A stretch of 64,000 nt of DNA, from positions 3,485,501-3,549,500 of the forward strand of contig NZ_CP102263.1 of assembly GCF_025147485.1 (NCBI RefSeq), written 5' to 3'. Below, in pieces: positions 55,333 through 64,000 of the stretch. Position numbers and translations under genes: made by a program. Under the pieces are notes generated by a model. The model saw nothing but the letters and a program-made list of their open reading frames with translations, was not told the origin of the DNA and searched no databases. The stretch is from Bacteroides uniformis. Its GTDB lineage: Bacteria > Bacteroidota > Bacteroidia > Bacteroidales > Bacteroidaceae. Numbering within the stretch: the first letter of the stretch is position 1; every line of letters starts with the position of its first letter.

Positions 55333-55857
55333 TCAGCGGACAGAGAACTTGAAATCATTGACCCGGTTCAGCCATCCTTTCCGGAATACAAGCTGCGACG
55401 GGTCCCTTTTACAGATTTCTTCAATAAACCGGATTCTGTCTGTCTTGATAGCTTCGAACAGCTGCCGTTGGTTGGCCAGATTGATACTTGCAACCGTCTG
55501 AGGACCTACGATGCCGTCTACATTGATTTGCAGTAGTTGTTGTACCCTTGTGATACCGGGACGTCCGGAGGCCCACACCCAATCCACACAGATGTTCGCA
55601 ATGGACTGGTTGTGTATGAAGTCCGCTTGGTAACGGTCCCAATAATACTTCTTGAAAACATGAAAAACGTCATCCGGAGTAATCATGCGTAAATCATCCG
55701 CATCAATATCTCCGTCACCATCCTTGTCATAACCACATGATTTCCACGTAGACAAGGTTATCCCCATATTGGTTTTGCCACCTTTGTCATTTTTGTGGTC
55801 ACTCCATCCGCCTTCCCATTTGCGGATGACCTTGAATAAGATTTCTGCTTTAGCCAT
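55333..55857 (-). CDS. GH108-type endolysin (N-acetylmuramidase) with an EF-hand-like loop
   Basis: 174 residues. 'WEGGWSDHKNDKGGKTNMGIT' (shown in parts WEGGWSDHKND and GGKTNMGIT) contains the catalytic Glu and glycine-rich loop of GH108 muramidases; the C-terminal half has a peptidoglycan-binding-like segment ('VQQLLQINVDGIVGPQT'). Between them, 'DKDGDGDIDADDL' (about residues 44-56) is an EF-hand/dockerin-type calcium loop. No signal peptide, so a holin is needed; none is identified here. Lies between the large tailspike gene and the neck/tape measure genes. Confidence 0.9.
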   Translation of the reverse strand: MAKAEILFKVIRKWEGGWSDHKNDKGGKTNMGITLSTWKSCGYDKDGDGDIDADDLRMITPDDVFHVFKKYYWDRYQADFIHNQSIANICVDWVWASGRPGITRVQQLLQINVDGIVGPQTVASINLANQRQLFEAIKTDRIRFIEEICKRDPSQLVFRKGWLNRVNDFKFSVR

Positions 55858-55881
55858 ACTACTTTTATATATTTCATTATC

Positions 55882-58800
55882 TTACGTTTCTTCTATTTCT
55901 ATAATATTCAGCGGAACCTCCATCCATCCTTTTGTCGCATTCTCCATCCCCCATTGCAATTCGAACATTCCCGATTCCGGTACGGTGATTTCCTGTTCAA
56001 GCCATCGGGTGAGATTGCCTATGACATCATAACCGTCCGGCAGTTCAAACACATTGGCAACACCGTCCACGACGGTCTGTACCTTCATGAATTCCGTGGA
56101 GTTCTTATAAGTGGAGTTCAGGGAACAGAACAGCCGCAGACGGTATGTCCCTGGAGAGAGATGTATCGAGGCTGTCCTGTGTCCGTATGTATTCTGCGGG
56201 AAACCGTTATACCTGACATATTTCTCCAACACACTGTCCGGATACATGCCACTATCGTCACCTGTAGTTGCACCACCGACCCTGATATCCTCATTGAAAT
56301 TGACGGAGTCCCCTTTGACGACAGTTCCGGCATCTTCCCCGGAATCCCATACAAAGGTCCGGGCTGTCGCCGAGTAATTCATCCTATTGATGCCAAGCCC
56401 ACTGTCAAACACACATCCGGGGGCAACATCATCATAGGCCCATCCTATACTGACCACTGCCTTACGCGGCGGATTGATGGTGATGCTTGCGGACCGGGTT
56501 TCAGTCATCTGCCCGAATCCGTCCATCAGTTGTACATACAAGGTCTTCGCGCCCGTTGTATCAAACGTATAGGAGAAACGTTCCGTAAACGCAGTCCAAC
56601 CGGCAGAGGTCAAATCCTCCGTTTCACCTGCACGGTAGTATCGGGGCATGACAGAACCGCTGTATGATATTTCAACACTCACAGTCTTTCCGTTCTTTTC
56701 AGGAACACCGTCCTCTATCACGACAGAGGACAGTACCAACGGGCTTTCCTGATAGATGATGGATGCGGATTTAACAGCGCTCTCTTCCGTAGACGACTTT
56801 ATCTGGCAGTACAATGTCTTCGGTCCTGTGGAAAGGAATGTGAATTCTACGGTATCACCGCTCCACTCCGACCACACCGTGTCGGAAAAGTCCCTTTTCT
56901 CACTTATACGGTAATGTGTCACCTCACCCTTGCAATTCATCCGCACGCTGACCTTATTGCTCAAGGTACTGGCGGCACCTCCGTCTATCACAATGGATGA
57001 CAGTCCGAAAAGGGCATCCACGATGTCCGGACTCCTATATTTCCCAAGGAAAGGGCCTATAGGGAACACCTTGTCGTACCAATTTTTATAGCCGTTGAAA
57101 TCAAAACGGAAACTGTCGCCGCATCCTCCTTCAACCAGAGGCGAGGAGGCGGCAATGCGATAGTCCAGATTGATGGAATCGGCAATCTTGTACCGCTCGT
57201 CAATAGCCTGGAAATCGAAAGGGTAACGCGGGTATTCCAGTTCCATGTTCCCCTCTACTTTCCAACCGGACATTATATCCGCCGCCTGACCTCCCCAGGC
57301 TCCCTTATGTACACAGAAGTTGTCCAGAATACGGACATTCTTGCATTTGTTCGCCTGACTGAACAGATATGGCACGCCATACGAGAAGAGGATGTTGTTA
57401 TGTATATTAATCAGATGCCCTATTGTCAACCCGGTATCATAATCGGACTGCGGGGGTTCCTGGAAGCCCCCCAGATAGAAAGCGCTTGAGACTTCCGTGC
57501 CGGGAGCGATGATATTGTTGAAAATCTCCACATCACCCATGCACAGGCACTGGATGGCAGGGCCGAAATGCCCGCGTATGACATTGTTGTATATTTTGCC
57601 ACTGAGACCGAGGGCAAGAGCCGATGTCTGGTCCTTCTCCATACGGTTACCGCCATTGATGAATTCATTATAGCATATCTCGGCATCTTCGGCATTATTG
57701 AGCTGGAAGTTGTCATAACCCTGATTCTCATAGATATTACGGTATATGCGGGTGTTGTACAAGTGGTGCGCACGGTATCTGACCTCCTCCCCGTTGCTGT
57801 TGGTACCGGTATAATAATTAGGACTGTAGTGTCCCAGATAGCTCCCTTCTCCGACCGTGTCATGAATATGGTTATGATGGAGCCTGAGATTTTCCAGCCT
57901 ATAGGCAGGCCACCACCCCTGGGGGTTATCGGCCGTGGGGTCTGTCTTGATCATGAATCCGGCAAAATCCGCCTTGTCGATCTCGATACCAAAGAATTCA
58001 AGCTCGTTCGAATAGTTGGTGACTTGTATGGCGATATTCGCAAATTCCGGCATGGCAATCATTCTGAACCCCTTATCTAGATTATGATAGCCCCTACCGT
58101 CAAAGACGATATGGGCGCAGTCATTGAAGAGTATGCCGAACCAATAGAACCAGTTGAATTCAAACGGCTCCTCAGTATCTATCGTGAAAATGATCGGATT
58201 CTCCCGCGTGCCCTTGAAATTGTCAAGACGCAGACGCATGGGGTATCTCTCACCGAACTGCGGGTCATATTTTAGGATAACCGTACAGCCTGCCGGATAA
58301 TCCTTACCGTCTATAATCCAGCTCTCGGCTCCACCCACAATCTTGGCGTCGGGGACGAGATACTCAACCGCTTCATCACGGGGGGCAAGCGCGGGGGTAA
58401 CGGTTATGAGCTTGTTGATACGTTTGGTAAAAGTCACACCGGTCAGGACATCTGTCACGTCCACCTCCACATCGTATATTCCACGGTCGGACACAGCATC
58501 GAAGGTATAGGGGGATGCCGCCCAGACAGTCGGTCCTGGACGGCTCGTGTCAAAGCCGACGGTTTTCACTGGTTCCGGTTCATTCTCCTTGTATATACGC
58601 GCAACGATGGTATTGTTGCGGGAAGTGGCATAACCGTTTTCGGCATATATCGAAAGATAGCCCCTTTCCCCGACACGCACTATCTCAGTGGCGGTAACCA
58701 TAAAATAGGGCTCGGTGGCGGGAAGCATCGGATATGCGATTTTCCTGACAGAAGCGTTGCCGCTATCGTTGGATACACTGACGCTCTGTATGAACTCACC

Positions 58801-59022
58801 TGCGGCAGACATATCTACAGTCTCTGAGGATTTTCCCAGTACACAATCCAGGACAGACCGTTCAGGCCCGGCTCCACCATCAAGCAGATACTCGTGTTGC
58901 CTCACCCATTCGCTTGTACTTGATATGGTAACTTTGTCCCCGACCAGAGGGAAAGGGTTGTCAAGTCTTGCGGACAAGGAGGGAATGCCGATCAGGGCTT
59001 TCAGAATCTCGTGGTATTTCAT
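55882..59022 (-). CDS. Large phage tailspike/fibre: beta-helix with Ig-like domains
   Basis: 1046 residues from ATG 59022; a TTG at 59040 is an alternative. Residues about 1-230 form N-terminal domains; about 240-640 is a right-handed parallel beta-helix ('NIHNNILFSYG', 'IYRNIYENQGYDNFQLNNAEDAEICYNEFINGG' in parts, 'KIYNNVIRG', 'VEIFNNIIAPG'). Two Ig-like repeats follow (about 655-745 and 750-850; each '..VKSASIIYQ' / '..TRSASITIN'), then a jelly-roll-like C-terminal domain ('HLSPGTYRLRLFCSLNS'). Asn ladders fit a pectate-lyase-like fold. Likely binds or cleaves capsular polysaccharide. Confidence 0.85.
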   Translation of the reverse strand: MKYHEILKALIGIPSLSARLDNPFPLVGDKVTISSTSEWVRQHEYLLDGGAGPERSVLDCVLGKSSETVDMSAAGEFIQSVSVSNDSGNASVRKIAYPMLPATEPYFMVTATEIVRVGERGYLSIYAENGYATSRNNTIVARIYKENEPEPVKTVGFDTSRPGPTVWAASPYTFDAVSDRGIYDVEVDVTDVLTGVTFTKRINKLITVTPALAPRDEAVEYLVPDAKIVGGAESWIIDGKDYPAGCTVILKYDPQFGERYPMRLRLDNFKGTRENPIIFTIDTEEPFEFNWFYWFGILFNDCAHIVFDGRGYHNLDKGFRMIAMPEFANIAIQVTNYSNELEFFGIEIDKADFAGFMIKTDPTADNPQGWWPAYRLENLRLHHNHIHDTVGEGSYLGHYSPNYYTGTNSNGEEVRYRAHHLYNTRIYRNIYENQGYDNFQLNNAEDAEICYNEFINGGNRMEKDQTSALALGLSGKIYNNVIRGHFGPAIQCLCMGDVEIFNNIIAPGTEVSSAFYLGGFQEPPQSDYDTGLTIGHLINIHNNILFSYGVPYLFSQANKCKNVRILDNFCVHKGAWGGQAADIMSGWKVEGNMELEYPRYPFDFQAIDERYKIADSINLDYRIAASSPLVEGGCGDSFRFDFNGYKNWYDKVFPIGPFLGKYRSPDIVDALFGLSSIVIDGGAASTLSNKVSVRMNCKGEVTHYRISEKRDFSDTVWSEWSGDTVEFTFLSTGPKTLYCQIKSSTEESAVKSASIIYQESPLVLSSVVIEDGVPEKNGKTVSVEISYSGSVMPRYYRAGETEDLTSAGWTAFTERFSYTFDTTGAKTLYVQLMDGFGQMTETRSASITINPPRKAVVSIGWAYDDVAPGCVFDSGLGINRMNYSATARTFVWDSGEDAGTVVKGDSVNFNEDIRVGGATTGDDSGMYPDSVLEKYVRYNGFPQNTYGHRTASIHLSPGTYRLRLFCSLNSTYKNSTEFMKVQTVVDGVANVFELPDGYDVIGNLTRWLEQEITVPESGMFELQWGMENATKGWMEVPLNIIEIEET

Positions 59023-59032
59023 ATATTCATCA

Positions 59033-59233
59033 TTATTCAATGGTTACATCATATAACTGGTCTGCTGTATATTCTCCGTTCCCGTCAAGCTTCGGACGGA
59101 TGGAGAACGATGCCAGGCGGCCGACAGATACAATCCGGTTACCGACATCGTCCGATTTGGTTATGTTGAACACAACCATCCTGTCCCGGTTCTTGGACCG
59201 TGCAAGCAACACCAGGGTCTGGTCTGACGGCAT
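59033..59233 (-). CDS. Small phage protein between the two tailspike genes
   Basis: 66 residues ('MPSDQTLVLLARSKNRDRMV'...'RLASFSIRPKLDGNGEYTAD'). Its end overlaps the start region of the large tailspike (7-8 bp if TTG is used). Beta-rich pattern; may be a chaperone or small connector for the tailspike. No family recognised. Confidence 0.65.
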   Translation of the reverse strand: MPSDQTLVLLARSKNRDRMVVFNITKSDDVGNRIVSVGRLASFSIRPKLDGNGEYTADQLYDVTIE

Positions 59234-59239
59234 ACTGTA

Positions 59240-61174
59240 TTAGGCAGCGCTGCTGAAGACTTCATTGCTGTAACGGTTTATACCGTCGTAGCCATCGGTG
59301 GTGTCGGCTGTCTCGTCAAACTCGACGCTGTAGTAGTTGTCACAGCCGATGCTGGTATTGTCCCGGTCATTCGTCTGGTACTTGTAATCGAATTCACGTA
59401 CATATTCCGCGACGCTCTTGTGAATGGCTGCCAGTTCCGCTGTCAGACACGGGCGGTCATCCATCAGGATGGCGCTCCCGTCGGTAATCTGTGCCGTGCC
59501 AGCCTCATATCCCTGTGCTTGTATGTACGCAAGGTTTCCCTGGTTGTTTCCGGCAAAATACACCGGTGAAGTATTGTCGGCCATGGAGTACAATACGGTC
59601 TCCTTATTATAAATATTACTGCCACTTATGAGGCTATGGACGCTCGAAAGGATGAAGATGCCATGATTCTGCTCATTGTGCCGGACAAATATATTGTTCA
59701 CATTGACCAGCCTTTCGATAGCGGAAGTGCTCGAACGCGCGAAAAACTCCTGGAAATAGCCGCTGCTGAACACGAAGGTATTGTTCGCGATTATTATTTC
59801 CTTGGACATGCCGGGGAACGTGAACCACGTGCAGTCCCATTGGTATTTCGGAAGCTCCATGTTATCATGCATGTAATTGCCGGATATGAATATCTTGTCC
59901 GCGCCGAGTTCATTGCTTATTCCGATGACCGGTCCGCAGGTCTTGTAGATATGGTTACGCTCTAAGAACAGTTGTTTGACCTTGCCTACGGAAATGGCTA
60001 CCTCATTGTAATGGCTGCCGTCTATGTCACAATCCATGATATAGACATCCGTTGCCGAAAGGCTCATGATTGACGGGTGCCCGACCACTTCGGCCTGCAT
60101 CACTGATTCGGAGAATCTTATCTTTGATATATAGACGGTATTCGCGTCTGTAATGGAAATCGGCTGGACAACGACCTGCGACATACGGATATTATGGAGA
60201 CACACATTCTCGTATCCTTTGACCGTAATGCCGTAGCGGGTGCGGTAATTGGAGTTCGGACTCTTGGTGCTCTGCCCTTTGACGGTCAGGTTCTCAAAGT
60301 ACAGGTTGCGGCAAGGCTTGCGTTTGGAGATGTTTGTGGCATAGATGCAGGCGGGCTCCTCCGGTGCATAAACACCCTCGTAGGTATTGAAGTTCAGGAA
60401 GGTGATGTCCCGAATGATGATGTTACTGCAATCCTCGATATGTATGCCACCGAAACCGCGGCCGTCGAGTGTGCATTTGCCGGCCCCGTCAATGGTAAGT
60501 ATATGTGCGGTATCCTGGTTCCAGCCTTTCATCTCCACGCTCCACATGCTGTCCTCATCCTGGTATCTGTTGCCCTTGTAGTCTATGTTGGTCTGGGTGC
60601 ATGTTATCGTCACATCCTGCGTCAGACCGTCGGGATAGTCCTCCATGACCGATTTGGTCGCGTTGTAGATGCCGAGATATTGCCGTCCGTTGTCGCTGCG
60701 GACATAGACGGGCGGTATGACCTTGTTCCAGTCCTCCGCTCTCATTGCCCAAAGATTCAAGATACCCGCAAAGAGACGCCCCACACGTTCGGACGTATTC
60801 TCACCTTTTCGGGTGGCACCACGTACCTGGTCGGAAAGGGACTGCAGAATCTCTATGGAATCATCTCCTTCGGCAGTATCGAACTCGATACCGGACTGCT
60901 CCAGCAGATCCAGGATGCCGGCAAAAACACGTCCGACACGTTCGGCGGTATTCTCACTGTCCTCGGTAGCACTGCGTACCTGTGCCGCCAGTTCCTTCAA
61001 TGTCCCAAGCGTATCGTATCCCTCGGAAGGCTCGAATGAAATTTCGGATTCTTCCATGAGGGCAAGGATGCCCACAAAGAGACGCCCGACACGTTCAGCC
61101 GTATTCTCACCTTTTCGGGTGGCACCACGCACTTGTGCCGCCAGCTCCTTCAATGTTGTAAGTGTATCAGACAT
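59240..61174 (-). CDS. Second tailspike-like protein: three 51-residue repeats then a beta-helix
   Basis: 644 residues. Residues 4-54, 55-105 and 106-150 are tandem copies of a module reading LxxLaxQVRxATRxGENTaeRVGRlFaGIL, then from about 165 a right-handed beta-helix ('IHIEDCSNIIIRDITFLNF', 'LYFENLTVKGQ', 'VYIMDCDIDG', 'LFLERNHIYKT', 'IIIANNTFVFSSG'). The repeats are probably helical and anchor the spike to the virion. Ends 'SNEVFSSAA'. Lies 6 bp after its upstream neighbour. Confidence 0.82.
   Translation of the reverse strand: MSDTLTTLKELAAQVRGATRKGENTAERVGRLFVGILALMEESEISFEPSEGYDTLGTLKELAAQVRSATEDSENTAERVGRVFAGILDLLEQSGIEFDTAEGDDSIEILQSLSDQVRGATRKGENTSERVGRLFAGILNLWAMRAEDWNKVIPPVYVRSDNGRQYLGIYNATKSVMEDYPDGLTQDVTITCTQTNIDYKGNRYQDEDSMWSVEMKGWNQDTAHILTIDGAGKCTLDGRGFGGIHIEDCSNIIIRDITFLNFNTYEGVYAPEEPACIYATNISKRKPCRNLYFENLTVKGQSTKSPNSNYRTRYGITVKGYENVCLHNIRMSQVVVQPISITDANTVYISKIRFSESVMQAEVVGHPSIMSLSATDVYIMDCDIDGSHYNEVAISVGKVKQLFLERNHIYKTCGPVIGISNELGADKIFISGNYMHDNMELPKYQWDCTWFTFPGMSKEIIIANNTFVFSSGYFQEFFARSSTSAIERLVNVNNIFVRHNEQNHGIFILSSVHSLISGSNIYNKETVLYSMADNTSPVYFAGNNQGNLAYIQAQGYEAGTAQITDGSAILMDDRPCLTAELAAIHKSVAEYVREFDYKYQTNDRDNTSIGCDNYYSVEFDETADTTDGYDGINRYSNEVFSSAA
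60710..61165 (-). repeat. Three in-frame 153-bp tandem repeats
   Basis: Encode the 51-residue modules of the second tailspike (61165-61013, 61012-60860, 60859-about 60715). Copies 1 and 3 share near-identical DNA across CACCTTTTCGGGTGGCAC-like stretches, so recent exchange is likely. Confidence 0.8.
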
Positions 61175-61180
61175 ACTGTA

Positions 61181-61657
61181 TCATAAAAATGCATTGCGGC
61201 AATTCAAAACCTTGTAAAGTTCGGACAGATGTATTGCCGCAACCACGCCATAAAGCTGGTTATCATTGTTTACCACATAATCCGCTTCCACATCCTCCAA
61301 GGAAAAAGCGAGCCACAGCCTTTTCTTCCTTTTGTCTTCCAAAATTTGGTTGAGCAGCTCATCAAGAATGCGCTCGCACTTGTCAAGGGCAGCCTCTATC
61401 TGCTCATAGTCGGAGGTGTCGGACACATGCTCCACAATGAAGAGCAGGTAATCGCGGTCTTTTCGGTATGCACCCGGATTACCGCCGTAACCGAATCCTG
61501 AGCCACGGTCCACAATCACTGCCGGATAGTGGAGCACGCTGTCCAGTGCCGTATGCTTCTCTCGTTCTGATGAGAGGAAGTGTACTTCATCATTCTCCTT
61601 GTGTCGTATATCGACATGCCTTTCAGCCAGATTCTCTATGTATTCCGAAAAAGTCAT
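61181..61657 (-). CDS. Phage tail/neck protein of unknown function
   Basis: 158 residues; 'FSEYIENLAERHVDIRHKEN', 'VHYPAVIVDRGSGFGYGG' (Leu in place of first Val), 'DYLLFIVEHVSDTSDYEQIE' and a helical 'ALDKCERILDELLNQILED'. The pattern, mixed with its place between connector and spikes, fits a minor tail completion protein. Overlaps the upstream gene by 4 bp. Confidence 0.65.
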   Translation of the reverse strand: MTFSEYIENLAERHVDIRHKENDEVHFLSSEREKHTALDSVLHYPAVIVDRGSGFGYGGNPGAYRKDRDYLLFIVEHVSDTSDYEQIEAALDKCERILDELLNQILEDKRKKRLWLAFSLEDVEADYVVNNDNQLYGVVAAIHLSELYKVLNCRNAFL

Positions 61658-62442
61658 TTCTTCTGTTTTTGGGCGTCACGTATCCTTTTGTTGAGCAGGC
61701 GGAATGCCGTTGCCACCGGCATCGCCTGGTATTTCTCCATCACCGCCACATCGTCACCGACAAAGGCGTCGAAGATGTCGAGCCAGTTGACTGACGGTGC
61801 GGCGGGACTATTCCGCTTTTCCTCCGGTTCATCATCCAACGGAAAGAGGAAAGGAAAAGCCTTTGAAAGCCACCTCTTGACAAAAACGTAGTTCAGGAAT
61901 ATGGCATACTTGACGTGCCTGTCAATCTTTGTCACCTTCATTATCCGTTTTTGCAGTATCAGCGGTTTCTGCCTGCTAAATAAGCCGTTTTTCCCACCTG
62001 ATGGTAGGACAATATATTCGTTGTCCTTCAAATAGAGCATTGCTACGAAAGTGTCCAGTGAGGCATCCTTGCCGTCACGGACATATCGGTTGAAAGCAGT
62101 GTCCACGTGCATGAAGTGTTCGAAACACATCCCCTTCAGGCGGTCACCCGGCGCTTTCAGCCCGGAGACGGCAGGAAGGATAAAGCGGTCCATCCGGACA
62201 CGGCAGTCGCTGATGAACTCCACCAGTTCGCTCAGCTTATAACTGTAATAGGTGTCGGAACCGACCCCGTACGGCAGGGAATAGAACTCCTTCAGGAAGG
62301 ATGGTTCGTCTATTTCCTGAAGATAAAGCCGCGACACGAGCAGGAACTGTGCCGGTGTCAGCTCCTCCCATTTCTGAGGTACCCGGCGGATTATCTCATG
62401 GCGGATTCCGAATCTACGGTATGCAATGCGAAGCTCCCTCAT
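61654..62442 (-). CDS. Phage tail assembly-type protein
   Basis: 262 residues, soluble, no signal. 'WEELTPAQFLLVSRLYLQEI' near the start and 'DIFDAFVGDDVAVMEKYQAM' then 'ATAFRLLNKRIRDAQKQKK' at the end resemble tail assembly chaperone regions. Overlaps the next gene upstream by 4 bp. Tentative. Confidence 0.55.
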   Translation of the reverse strand: MRELRIAYRRFGIRHEIIRRVPQKWEELTPAQFLLVSRLYLQEIDEPSFLKEFYSLPYGVGSDTYYSYKLSELVEFISDCRVRMDRFILPAVSGLKAPGDRLKGMCFEHFMHVDTAFNRYVRDGKDASLDTFVAMLYLKDNEYIVLPSGGKNGLFSRQKPLILQKRIMKVTKIDRHVKYAIFLNYVFVKRWLSKAFPFLFPLDDEPEEKRNSPAAPSVNWLDIFDAFVGDDVAVMEKYQAMPVATAFRLLNKRIRDAQKQKK

Positions 62443-63473
62443 GTCCAGAATGTGCGTTTATGGTCATTGTCCCGGTCGTATATCTGCCTGGGATCACCCT
62501 CATAGAAATTCTCAAAACAGCTCCGTACCGTACGCAGCAGCACGGTCATGTACATGTCCGCATCCGTTTTCAGATTCTGGATCTGTACGGCTATGCGCTC
62601 CGTATCGACGGGTCTCTTCTCCTCATTGCCCTTCTCACCCGGCTGTACAGCGGTGAAGTACAGCCCCCGGTCCGTGACGCTACCCGTCTCCATCAGCAGC
62701 CGTCTGACCGCCATTGCCACAATGTAGCGGGAGCAGGCAAGGCGCAACCGCTCCATGCTCTTCCGGGCTTCTTCGTCTTCTGGGGGATTTACCAGTCCGT
62801 CAATCAGATGCTCATACAGCTTGTCACCGATGGCCGGCTGAAGGAGCATCTCCTCGGCAAACTTCAGGTGCGGCTGCAGACGGAGGAAAACAATCCGGCT
62901 GCCATTGATAAAACAGACGTCATTGACATCCGCGGTACTGCGGACAATGGCTGATTTACGGTCCTGATAGGCCTGGGAGGACGCGAACTCCGGATATTCG
63001 GCTATATGGGCATACAGAAACTCAAGCAGCTCGTCGAGCGCATTGAACCCCTTGTTGCGTAACGATGCCCGCAGGTTATCTTCCTGGTACTTGTACACCT
63101 GCTGGAATGATTCGCCGTTGTCGGATTTCTGACGTTGGAAGCCCGCATCGGTGATACGCATGCTGATTTCATCGAAATCGTTCCAGAACGCCAGGTTCGC
63201 GTTCGCGCGTTTGCAGATCTCCAGCAGGCGGCTGTCCAGTTTCTCCCGTTCGGTTGCCCCTTCGGTATTCTGTTCCAATACATCCGGATTTGGACCGAAT
63301 TCATATATCTCGACCACTTCTCCCACCATCGCATCGCCCAATAACGGTACGAGGTATTGCCGGAAAGCATTCCGGAGCGGTGCCTCCATCATGTCAAAGG
63401 AGATGGCGGTGTTCACCTTCATCACCGCTTTCAGCTCCTTGCCGTTGTTCCATTTTTTTGCACTGAATATCAT
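62439..63473 (-). CDS. Phage connector/head-completion-like protein (DUF6712-like)
   Basis: 344 residues from ATG 63473 (MIFSAKKWNNGKELKAVMKVN). 'NTAISFDMMEAPLRNAFRQYLVPLLG' (in parts), 'FWNDFDEISMRITDAGFQRQ', and an Arg-rich 'RLRLACSRYIVAMAVRRLL'. I recall similar Bacteroides phage proteins as DUF6712. Position after the portal-like gene supports a connector or head completion role. Its start touches the upstream stop. Confidence 0.6.
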   Translation of the reverse strand: MIFSAKKWNNGKELKAVMKVNTAISFDMMEAPLRNAFRQYLVPLLGDAMVGEVVEIYEFGPNPDVLEQNTEGATEREKLDSRLLEICKRANANLAFWNDFDEISMRITDAGFQRQKSDNGESFQQVYKYQEDNLRASLRNKGFNALDELLEFLYAHIAEYPEFASSQAYQDRKSAIVRSTADVNDVCFINGSRIVFLRLQPHLKFAEEMLLQPAIGDKLYEHLIDGLVNPPEDEEARKSMERLRLACSRYIVAMAVRRLLMETGSVTDRGLYFTAVQPGEKGNEEKRPVDTERIAVQIQNLKTDADMYMTVLLRTVRSCFENFYEGDPRQIYDRDNDHKRTFWT

Positions 63474-64000
63474 TAGCTCAATGTTTTTTTGGTACCGCTG
63501 CCGGTATCGAGGGTTACTAATACGGTATTGCGGAAACGCAGCTCGCATTCCGGCATGCCGTTCATTTTGATATAGAGTTCTATAGGGTCCAGGATATTCT
63601 GCCGGTCAATCCACGCGTTGGCAATGTTCACAAGGAAAGCCTCACGGATATTGGAACCGCCCTGGTTGCCGGCATAGGTGCCACCGGGCATACCTGCACC
63701 GAGCACATTCGGATTCACCATCAATGCAAACAGAATTTCCGAGTTGGCGGCTGCCGACACCGGAAGATTGTCACTACCCTGGTATTTGTTCTCCAGCGGC
63801 TTGATTTTCCACTCCTCCTCAATCCTGCCGTTCATCTCGTTCACGGCATAATGAGAGAAGATGGGCTTCTCCGCATTGTCCGGTCCGCAAAGGTTCTGCT
63901 CCACAGAATCCATATACTTCTGTATGGCCGCCTCACGCTCCTTGGCAGAATAGTCCTTGGACGGGTATTTCTTCTCCCAGTAGGAATACGGTATCTGTAC
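63473..64000 (-). CDS. Portal-like phage protein, C-terminal part only
   Basis: 175 residues seen; the frame is open to the window edge. 'NPNVLGAGMPGGTYAGNQGG', 'SNIREAFLVNIANAWIDRQN', 'ILDPIELYIKMNGMPECELR' and 'FRNTVLVTLDTGSGTKKTLS' suit the end of a portal protein, in which a Gly-rich segment precedes a long helix ending in ILDP. Assignment is tentative because the portal core is outside. Confidence 0.55.
   Translation of the reverse strand, partial: VQIPYSYWEKKYPSKDYSAKEREAAIQKYMDSVEQNLCGPDNAEKPIFSHYAVNEMNGRIEEEWKIKPLENKYQGSDNLPVSAAANSEILFALMVNPNVLGAGMPGGTYAGNQGGSNIREAFLVNIANAWIDRQNILDPIELYIKMNGMPECELRFRNTVLVTLDTGSGTKKTLS

Noticed and set aside
55882..61174. Diversity-generating retroelement acting on the tailspike genes
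   Set aside because: No reverse transcriptase or template/variable repeat pair was seen in the window; it could lie outside.

Overview
The window reads as chromosome of a Bacteroides species (Bacteroidales). Evidence: the ATP synthase operon has the order beta-epsilon-membrane protein-a-c-b-delta-alpha-gamma; promoters follow the Bacteroides pattern TTTG-N19-TAnnTTTG (perfect copies before fhs and a tRNA-Arg gene); an RnfDGEA cluster, hybrid-style sensor proteins and OMP_b-brl-type outer membrane proteins are present. The genus call rests on protein family recognition, not on a database search.

Bases 1-43140 are core chromosome. In order: the end of the rnf operon (D partial, G, E, A), a redox-driven ion pump; galE; the complete F1Fo ATP synthase operon (4537-12072); a PIF1-type helicase with an HRDC domain; a leftward block with a two-component system (sensor 17737-19308, regulator 16941-17663), two small secreted proteins and an RmlD-like reductase; a divergent TonB-dependent-receptor-like barrel; fhs and glyA, convergent one-carbon/folate genes sharing one terminator; a pyrB-pyrI-flavin reductase-barrel operon; a class A penicillin-binding protein, a short FolK-like protein, kdsB, an M16-like protein without the zinc motif and a MORN-repeat protein; prs; then a 1448-residue tandem sensor kinase with its response regulator and an AbgT-type transporter; and rpiA.

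From 43149 to the right edge is an integrated phage. A tyrosine integrase lies about 180 bp downstream of tRNA-Arg(UCU), and nearly everything else is on the minus strand. Reading from the right edge in the direction of transcription: portal-like protein (partial), connector-like protein, two small tail/neck proteins, two beta-helix tailspike-like proteins, a GH108-type endolysin, an HK97-gp10-like protein, the tape measure, a large tail protein, small accessory genes, an AT-rich insert holding a ParB-like protein and a D12-class adenine methyltransferase, and a four-gene cluster of unknown function next to the integrase. Terminase and capsid genes are not in the window and would lie to the right.

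The most unusual non-coding signals are: (i) a leader before the four-gene phage cluster, with an early intrinsic terminator and three related segments able to form alternative pairings; (ii) a seven-copy, 22-bp-phased, inverted 12-mer array between pyrB and the penicillin-binding protein gene; (iii) composite terminator hairpins of the same design at two convergent gene junctions; (iv) direct-repeat arrays around the 17-19 kb two-component system. Positions of short motifs were counted by eye and may be off by a base.
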